This document shows positions 6,894 through 11,954 of a DNA stretch of 11,954 nt, in pieces. How positions within the stretch are numbered: the stretch's first letter is position 1; every line of letters begins with the position of its first letter. The notes under the pieces are model-generated. The model saw only the letters and a list, made by a program, of their open reading frames with translations, did not search any database and was not told where the DNA came from. The translations under genes and the position numbers were made by a program. This DNA is from Thermoproteota archaeon (GTDB taxonomy: Archaea > Thermoproteota > Methanomethylicia > Nezhaarchaeales > WYZ-LMO8), in assembly GCA_011605835.1 (NCBI GenBank), contig JAAOZJ010000112.1:1-11954 (forward strand). The letters run 5' to 3'.

Positions 6894-6901
6894 CTATATT
6901 T
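6894..6901 (+). promoter_or_regulatory. Possible TATA box before the memo/isoprenoid gene block
   Basis: CTATATTT lies 29-36 bases before the memo TTG in the only gap of 40 bases within the plus-strand run. A pyrimidine-rich AATTTCTTTCC follows at about 6908-6918, which could act as a weak archaeal terminator for the ribosomal unit. A start of transcription near 6922 would leave only a very short leader. The position suggests a separate transcription unit, but read-through from rps2 is equally possible. Confidence 0.3.
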
Positions 6902-6929
6902 GGGCTAATTTCTTTCCAGGTGTTGGGAG

Positions 6930-7781
6930 TTGAGAAAGGTTAGGTACCCCGCCGTAGCGGGCTTGTTCTACGAGGGCGATAGCGAGAGCCTAAAGAGAAG
7001 GATAGAGTGGTGTTTTAAGCACAGGCTAGGCCCCGGCTTCATCCCTTCAGTTAATGAGCAGGGCAAGAGGAGTATCGTAGGCTTGGTGTGTCCTCACGCG
7101 GGCTACATGTATTCAGGACCTGTAGCTGCGCACTCCTACGCTGAGCTTGCTAAAGACGGAGTCCCTGATGTCGTGGTAATACTAGGCCCCAATCACACGG
7201 GTCTGGGATCTGGGGTCTCTATAGTCGAGAGCGGTTACTGGAGGACGCCCCTCGGGAGCGTCGAGGTCAACAGCGAGGTGGCGAAGAGGATAGCCAAGAG
7301 CTGCGAGGTAATGGCGGTCGATGAGCTGGCCCACCTGCAGGAGCACTCAATAGAAGTCCAGTTGCCGCTACTGCAATACATCTACGGCACTCGCTTCAGC
7401 TTCGTCCCCATATGCATGATGCTCCAAATGAAGGACGTGTGCGTGGAAGTCGGTAACGCCATAGCCAAGGCCCTTGAGAACGAAAATGCCGTGATAATAG
7501 CCTCGACGGACTTCACCCACTACGAGCCCCACGAGAGGGCTTGCGAGAAGGACATTAAGGTGCTGAAGGCCATAGAGGCCATGGACCCTGATTTGATGCT
7601 AAAGCTCGTAGACTCTCTGCCGGTGTCGATGTGCGGTCCCGGTCCTGTAGCCTCCATGCTCTACGCCGTAAAGAAGCTGGGGGCTAAAAAAGCGACGATA
7701 TTGAAATACGCGACGTCGGGCGACGTCACCGGCGATAAGTTTTCGGTGGTCGGATACGGCTCCGTGAAGGTCGAAAAGTGA
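6930..7781 (+). CDS. Memo-family protein (AmmeMemoRadiSam system protein B family)
   Basis: Memo proteins share a fold with class III extradiol dioxygenases; the human homologue binds copper or iron and acts in redox signalling, but the archaeal role is unknown. The 283-residue product has the family residues in order: H56 in VCPHAGYMYSGPVAAHSY, H89 in LGPNHTG, HSIEVQLPLLQ (139-149), D194 and H197 in STDFTHYE, and C235 in CGPGP. All presumed metal-site positions are kept. The start is TTG at 6930 with AGGTG about seven bases upstream; the first in-frame ATG is far inside. Archaeal memo genes recur beside mevalonate-pathway genes, as here, which hints at a link to lipid metabolism. Its stop overlaps the next gene's GTG. 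Confidence 0.93.
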   Translation: MRKVRYPAVAGLFYEGDSESLKRRIEWCFKHRLGPGFIPSVNEQGKRSIVGLVCPHAGYMYSGPVAAHSYAELAKDGVPDVVVILGPNHTGLGSGVSIVESGYWRTPLGSVEVNSEVAKRIAKSCEVMAVDELAHLQEHSIEVQLPLLQYIYGTRFSFVPICMMLQMKDVCVEVGNAIAKALENENAVIIASTDFTHYEPHERACEKDIKVLKAIEAMDPDLMLKLVDSLPVSMCGPGPVASMLYAVKKLGAKKATILKYATSGDVTGDKFSVVGYGSVKVEK

Positions 7782-8620
7782 GCTCGATGTCTAAGGACCT
7801 CTTCGTGAGGGTCCCGATAAGCATAATTGGCCAGTCCATCGCCCAGTACAATTACCCCATGTTGCTTTACGTTGCAAGGGACAAGGGGTTCTCGGGGTCG
7901 ATCCGCCCGGGTACTGGGTCGTTGAAGATCGAGTGGCTAGGCCCCCTCGCCAAGCACCTTAAGAAGAGGCTCTCGAGCGTCCTCTCAACCTGTCTGATAT
8001 CGTCGAAGATCGACGTCTTCATTCGGGGTTCTGAAAACTTGCCGCTCATGGACTCTTTGATCGCGATCCTCTCGACGCTACTCAGAGAGGTGGATCCGAA
8101 GAGCTTTTCAATCCACAGGCTTTCAAGGAGGTTGGCAACCTCTAGTGCGAGGGTGAGGGCTGTCCTAGAAGGCATGAGAAGTGAGGGGCTCGTGGCGTAC
8201 AGAGAGGGCGAGGGCCTAGCGGAGCTTCGAAGAGATTTCCCTTGGAAAATGGGTCTCGGGATCAAGGTGCCCTTCAGGTTTAGGGTGCTTGGAGCCGAGG
8301 GGCTCGAGGAGGCGTTTAACGTAGTCCTCCACGCCTTGGGCAGGGTCGTAATTACTGTGGCACGCTCGATCATTGACGAAGACTTCGAGCTCTTCCGCAA
8401 AGCACTCGTCACGTACAGCAGGCTATGTGTTGCGCTTTCTGAGCTTCCGTTCTCGATACTCAAAGTCCATGAAATGCTCTCCAGCACAAAGGGAGTGGCA
8501 TGTAAAGTCGATGAGGACTTTAGGGGCTTCGTCCTCTTCAGCGAGGACCGCAATGCGCTAGATGAGTGCTTGAGGATCGTCGACTCGATGGGCTTTCAAG
8601 CCATCTTGTTGGAGGGCTGA
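7778..8620 (+). CDS. Degenerate GHMP-kinase-like protein in the mevalonate kinase position
   Basis: In many archaea mevalonate kinase lies between memo and isopentenyl phosphate kinase. This 280-residue protein is in that slot and has GHMP-like traces. Residues 10-32 (VRVPISIIGQSIAQYNYPML and following) recall 'APGKviLfGEHavvYGkPAl' with the G-Y-P spacing kept, but the GEH is GQS. SKIDVF (76-81) and ENLP (86-89) match the strand before the ATP loop, yet the glycine-rich GLGSSA loop is absent and DSLIAILSTLL follows directly. The end (about 239-280: GVACKV, FVLFSEDRNA, MGFQAILLEG) matches the GHMP C-terminal ferredoxin-like half without its GAGGGG. Residues 112-146 could also pass for a winged helix. 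The frame is fully open, so the protein is probably in use, but ordinary ATP-dependent kinase activity seems unlikely. GTG 7778 overlaps the memo stop; ATG 7787 is an alternative. A divergent beta-RFAP synthase relative is another possibility. Confidence 0.6.
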   Translation: MSSMSKDLFVRVPISIIGQSIAQYNYPMLLYVARDKGFSGSIRPGTGSLKIEWLGPLAKHLKKRLSSVLSTCLISSKIDVFIRGSENLPLMDSLIAILSTLLREVDPKSFSIHRLSRRLATSSARVRAVLEGMRSEGLVAYREGEGLAELRRDFPWKMGLGIKVPFRFRVLGAEGLEEAFNVVLHALGRVVITVARSIIDEDFELFRKALVTYSRLCVALSELPFSILKVHEMLSSTKGVACKVDEDFRGFVLFSEDRNALDECLRIVDSMGFQAILLEG

Positions 8621-8626
8621 GCGAAC

Positions 8627-9418
8627 ATGACGTTGTCAGTTGTGAAGTTTGGAGGTAGTGCCATCACGGTGAAGGACAGGCCGTTTACTGTGAGGAGGGG
8701 GGCCTTGAGGAGCATGTGTTCTCAAGTTCTCAGTCATGTTAAAAGAGGCGGCAAGGTCATCGTGGTCCACGGCGGAGGGTCTTTTGGACACCCTTTGGCC
8801 ACGAGGTACAAATTGGACAGGGGTCTAATAAGCGATGAAAGTTACGAAGGCGTCGCGCTCACTAGGCTGGCTATGAGGAGGCTTAACGAGGAAGTGGTCA
8901 AGGAATTCGTGAGGTTGAGAGGGAGGCCCTACACAATTGAGCCTTCATCGTCATTCGTCTTAGAGGAGAGCAACATTAAGGAGTACTTCGTCCAAAGCGT
9001 CGAAGTGGCGTTAGAGAAGGGGTTCGTCCCCGTCCTCTACGGAGACGTCGTTCTGGACGCGAGCAGGCGCGGCGTGGCGATTCTGTCCGGCGACACTATA
9101 GCCTCGTTCTTAGCTTTGAGACTTAAAGCCGACAAACTCATCTACGTGCTTGACGTTGACGGCATATACCTTGAGGACCCTAAGAAGAGGCCCGATGCCG
9201 AGCTTGTGAAGTTCTTGGACAGAGGAATTCTAGAGGAAATAAAGGTCGCGGCTCCCGACTCCGATGCCACAGGGGGTCTCGTTAAGAAGATAGAAGAGGC
9301 GTTTAACGCTTTTCGCGGTGGGGTAAAGGTTGTCTGCTTCATAAGTTGGCGTAGAAAAAACTTGCTTAAGGCCCTCGATGGGCTAAACTTCAAAGGGACC
9401 GTGATAAGGGAGGCGTAG
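8627..9418 (+). CDS. ipk: Isopentenyl phosphate kinase
   Basis: Phosphorylates isopentenyl phosphate to IPP in the archaeal mevalonate pathways; it belongs to the amino acid kinase fold. The 263-residue product shows VVKFGGSAIT (K8, residues 5-14), the nucleotide/substrate loop IVVHGGGSFGHP (45-56) with H55 at the IPK-specific catalytic position, VPVLYGDVV, the SGDTIASFLALRLKADKLIY segment, VDGIYLEDP and DATGGLVKK near the end. The His in GSFGH separates IPK from related kinases such as fosfomycin kinase or UMP kinase. Six bases separate it from the preceding gene and its TAG lies six bases before the IDI-2 start, so the three are probably co-transcribed. Confidence 0.95.
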   Translation: MTLSVVKFGGSAITVKDRPFTVRRGALRSMCSQVLSHVKRGGKVIVVHGGGSFGHPLATRYKLDRGLISDESYEGVALTRLAMRRLNEEVVKEFVRLRGRPYTIEPSSSFVLEESNIKEYFVQSVEVALEKGFVPVLYGDVVLDASRRGVAILSGDTIASFLALRLKADKLIYVLDVDGIYLEDPKKRPDAELVKFLDRGILEEIKVAAPDSDATGGLVKKIEEAFNAFRGGVKVVCFISWRRKNLLKALDGLNFKGTVIREA

Positions 9419-9424
9419 GTTGAT

Positions 9425-10531
9425 TTGGACGACATAAGCAACCGGAAGTTCGAGCACATAGAGATATGCTTGAGAGAAGACGTCGAAATGCATTGCAACA
9501 CCACTGGTTTTGAAGATGTGTGGCTAGTCCATAGATGTCTGCCCGAAATAGATGTCGAAGAGATCGAGCTGGAGACGGACTTCCTCGGATTCAAACTAAG
9601 AGCGCCGCTCCTGATCTCAGCCATGACCGGAGGACACCCCAAAGCCAAGGAGATAAACAGCGCTTTAGCTCAAGTGGTCGAAGAAATGGGCCTAGCCATG
9701 GCAGTGGGTAGCCAGAGAGCCGCACTACTCGACGAGAGCCTCGTAGACACGTTCGCTGTGGTGCGAAAGAAGGCACCGACGGCCTACATTATCGCCAACA
9801 TTGGCGCGGCCCAACTCGTGGGCCACTTCGACGTGAACGACGTGCGCAAGGCAATCGACATGATTGAGGCGAACGCGCTCAACATTCACCTAAATCCAGC
9901 GCATGAGTTCTCCCAGATGGCAGGGGACCTCAAGTTCAGAGGTGTGCTACAGGCCATCAAGAGGGTCTCAGAGGCTATAGAGGTCCCCGTAATCGTCAAA
10001 GAGACTGGGTGCGGCATTTCGCGCGAGGACGCCATTAGGCTAGTCGAAGAGGGATTGGTGAAGGCTATAGACGTGGCTGGGGCTGGGGGGACGAGCTGGT
10101 GCAAGGTCGAGGCGCTGAGGGCTAGGAGGCGCGGGAACGGTTTCAAGGCCGACGTGGCCGAGGCCTTCGCCGAATGGGGCATACCTACGGTTGTAAGCTT
10201 GATAGAGGTGAAGAGCGGGGTAGACGTCCCCGTGATCGCGTCCGGGGGGGTGAGAAGCGGGGTCGATTGCGCTAAGGCCATAGCGCTAGGGGCCGATCTC
10301 GTCGGGATAGCCCTGCCAGCCTTAAGGGCTGTGAGCCACGGCGCGAACGCCTTGAAGGCTTACTTAAGCGTCTTGATAGAACAGCTTAGAGGGGCCATGT
10401 TCTTGACGGCCTCCCGAAGCCTGAAAGACTTGAAGCGAGTCGACGTCGTTATAACTGGAAGGGTTAAAGAGTGGCTTCAGATGAGAGGCGTAGACATTAA
10501 AGAGTACTTGAGGAAAAGGAGGGCCATATGA
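9425..10531 (+). CDS. fni: Isopentenyl-diphosphate delta-isomerase, type 2 (FMN-dependent), with altered active-site segment
   Basis: Interconverts IPP and DMAPP using reduced FMN, a TIM-barrel enzyme. The 368-residue length is normal. Conserved parts are RKFEHIEICL (7-16), APLLISAMTGGHPKA (60-74), VGSQRAAL (94-101), ANIGAAQL (124-131), VKETGCGIS (191-199), AGAGGTSW (218-225), WGIPT (251-255) and ASGGVRSGVD (272-281), the last few binding FMN phosphate. The exception is residues 155-168, HLNPAHEFSQMAGD. Family members normally read HlNp-QE--qPEGD, so the active-site Gln is H160 (codon CAT) and Pro-Glu is Met-Ala; the Mg-binding Glu next to it (E161) is kept. Activity may be changed. The start is TTG 9425, six bases after the ipk stop, with a modest AGGTTGAT site. 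Its TGA overlaps the next ATG. Confidence 0.94.
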   Translation: MDDISNRKFEHIEICLREDVEMHCNTTGFEDVWLVHRCLPEIDVEEIELETDFLGFKLRAPLLISAMTGGHPKAKEINSALAQVVEEMGLAMAVGSQRAALLDESLVDTFAVVRKKAPTAYIIANIGAAQLVGHFDVNDVRKAIDMIEANALNIHLNPAHEFSQMAGDLKFRGVLQAIKRVSEAIEVPVIVKETGCGISREDAIRLVEEGLVKAIDVAGAGGTSWCKVEALRARRRGNGFKADVAEAFAEWGIPTVVSLIEVKSGVDVPVIASGGVRSGVDCAKAIALGADLVGIALPALRAVSHGANALKAYLSVLIEQLRGAMFLTASRSLKDLKRVDVVITGRVKEWLQMRGVDIKEYLRKRRAI

Positions 10532-11954
10532 GCTTTCCAGATGACGTGATCCAGCTGATAAGGAAGCATGCATTGATAAACGCCTACGAGCACGGCGGAA
10601 AGGCGGCGCCGGGACCCGTGCTAGGCAAGGTCATAGCCGCAAGGCCCGATCTCAGAGGTCAAGCCAAGGCCCTCGTCAAGTTGGTCGAAGACGTTGTGAA
10701 GGAAGTAAACAACATGAGCTTGGAGGCGATCAAGAGGGAGGTGGAGGAGAGGTACCCCGAGGCCATAGCGAAGAGAAGGGGGGAGGAGGAGAAAGCTCTG
10801 CCTCCACTACCTAACGCCGACAAGTATGAGGTCGTAGTAACGAGGTTCGCTCCTAACCCCGATGCCCCACTCCACTTGGGTAGCCTGAGACCCCTCATAT
10901 TGTCCTACGAATATGCTAAGATGTACAAGGGGAAGTTCATACTGAGGTTCGACGACACGGACCCAAAGACGAAGAGGCCGTTGCCCGAGGCTTACAAGTG
11001 GATAATAGGGGACATGGAGTGGTTGGGGATGAAGCCCGATGAAGTCGTTTACCAATCCGACAGACTGGAGGTGTATTATGATGTCTGTAGAGAGCTCTTG
11101 AGGAGGGGTGGGGCGTATGTGTGCACTTGCGACCAAGAGTTGTTCAAGTCGCTTCGCGATGCTGGCAAGCCTTGTCCATGCCGAGGGCTGAGCCCTGAAG
11201 AACATCTCGAGAGATTTGAGGACATGCTGTCCCTGAAGTACGGAGAAAAGGAGGCAGTAGTCAGGGTAAAGACTGATTTAAACCACCCCGACGTCTCGGT
11301 GAGGGAGTGGGTCGCCTTTAGGGTAATAAACGTCGAGAAGACTCCTCACCCAAGAGTTGGAAGCAAGTACTTCGTGTGGCCCACTTACAACTTCGCCTCC
11401 GCCGTTGATGATCACGAGCTCAAGGTAAGCCATATTTTGAGGGCTAAAGAGCACATAACCAACACCATCAAGCAGAGGTACGTCTTCGATCACATGGGGT
11501 GGAGGTTTCCAGAGACCATTCACTTTGGCAGGTTGAAGTTGACGGGCATAATATTGAGCAAGTCTCAAATAAGCAAGGGCATAGCAAAGGGAGAGTTTCT
11601 ATGGTGGGACGATCCTCGCTTGGGTACGATAATGGCCATTAGGAAGAGGGGCATATTGCCGGAGACTCTCAAGGAGATAATTCTCCACGTAGGTGTAAAG
11701 AGTTCAGAGGCATCGCTGAGCTGGGAGAACATATACTCCGTGAACCGTAAGTACTTGGATCCGAGAGCGGACAGGTACTTTTGCGTCCTCGAACCGATGA
11801 AGCTCGTGATCAAAGGCGTCCCAACCAACTTCGTTGCTAAACCGCCACTTCATCCGGACTTCCCTGAGAGAGGGCACAGGGAGATAGTGGTGAGAGCAGT
11901 CGAGGGCCAGGTCGAGGTCTACATATCCAAAAGAGACATTGAGCTCTTGAAAAG
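10528..11954 (+). CDS. gltX: Glutamyl-tRNA synthetase, archaeal type (C-terminus beyond window)
   Basis: Class I synthetase that charges tRNA-Glu, and in most archaea also mischarges tRNA-Gln for GatDE amidation. The first 475 residues are present; the family usually has about 560-580, so roughly 100 are outside. Order: an archaeal/eukaryotic helical N-terminal extension (1-98), RFAPNPDAPLHLGSLRP with the HIGH-like HLGS at 116-119, ILRFDDTDP (138-146), a Zn-like C199-x-C201...C216-x-C218 in YVCTCDQ and KPCPCRG, a KMSKS-like LSKSQ (343-347, preceding ISKGI) and the start of the beta-barrel anticodon-binding domain from about 405. This GlnRS-like form differs from bacterial GluRS. The ATG overlaps the IDI-2 stop (ATGA), so it is probably read on the isoprenoid transcript. 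Confidence 0.96.
   Translation, partial: MSFPDDVIQLIRKHALINAYEHGGKAAPGPVLGKVIAARPDLRGQAKALVKLVEDVVKEVNNMSLEAIKREVEERYPEAIAKRRGEEEKALPPLPNADKYEVVVTRFAPNPDAPLHLGSLRPLILSYEYAKMYKGKFILRFDDTDPKTKRPLPEAYKWIIGDMEWLGMKPDEVVYQSDRLEVYYDVCRELLRRGGAYVCTCDQELFKSLRDAGKPCPCRGLSPEEHLERFEDMLSLKYGEKEAVVRVKTDLNHPDVSVREWVAFRVINVEKTPHPRVGSKYFVWPTYNFASAVDDHELKVSHILRAKEHITNTIKQRYVFDHMGWRFPETIHFGRLKLTGIILSKSQISKGIAKGEFLWWDDPRLGTIMAIRKRGILPETLKEIILHVGVKSSEASLSWENIYSVNRKYLDPRADRYFCVLEPMKLVIKGVPTNFVAKPPLHPDFPERGHREIVVRAVEGQVEVYISKRDIELLK

Noticed and set aside
7867..8553. A 228-codon open frame antisense to the GHMP-like gene
   Set aside because: The product is Ser/Leu-rich low-complexity sequence without recognisable motifs, has no ribosome site, and mirrors the codon pattern of the sense gene, whose frame fits the operon.
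9142..9648. A 168-codon minus-strand frame across the ipk/fni junction
   Set aside because: It is antisense to two well-identified genes, Ser/Thr-rich, and shows no motif or ribosome site.

Overview
The window comes from an archaeon, most likely a thermophilic member of the Thermoproteota (Crenarchaeota). The evidence is the gene order rps13-rps4-rps11-rpoD-rpl18e-rpl13-rps9-rpoN-eno-rps2, archaeal versions of every ribosomal and RNA polymerase protein, an RpoD carrying a double-cluster ferredoxin insert, GGTG/GAGG ribosome sites, frequent TTG and GTG starts, and heavy use of AGG/ATA codons. I cannot fix the genus; a Desulfurococcales-like lineage is a guess.

Layout. Positions 1-668 (minus strand) hold the N-terminal part of a DUF3786-like protein that runs off the window. 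Positions 669-1288 contain no intact gene. They hold two decayed, divergently oriented genes: a thiolase reduced to its two ends (775-1024, minus) and the broken end of a small Pcc1-like protein (1082-1224, plus), followed by the promoter of the ribosomal operon. From 1289 to 6889 a tight plus-strand operon encodes S13, S4, S11, RpoD, L18e, L13, S9, RpoN, enolase and S2, with many 1-4 base overlaps. After a 40-base gap with a possible promoter come a Memo-family protein (6930-7781), an odd protein in the usual place of mevalonate kinase (7778-8620), isopentenyl phosphate kinase (8627-9418), type 2 isopentenyl-diphosphate isomerase (9425-10531) and the start of glutamyl-tRNA synthetase (10528 to the window end).

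How the genes fit together. The first block supplies ribosomal small and large subunit proteins and two RNA polymerase subunits, with enolase as a glycolytic passenger commonly found there in archaea. The second block is the archaeal isoprenoid (membrane lipid) cluster: mevalonate kinase slot, IPK and IDI-2 would take mevalonate-derived isopentenyl phosphate to IPP and DMAPP.

The most interesting signal is that this isoprenoid block is not ordinary. The protein in the mevalonate kinase slot keeps traces of the GHMP-kinase fold but has lost the glycine-rich ATP loop and the GEH motif. The IDI-2 has His instead of the near-invariant active-site Gln, and Met-Ala instead of Pro-Glu shortly after. 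A thiolase, the family that makes acetoacetyl-CoA for the mevalonate pathway, lies in ruins upstream. Whether these observations are linked is inference.
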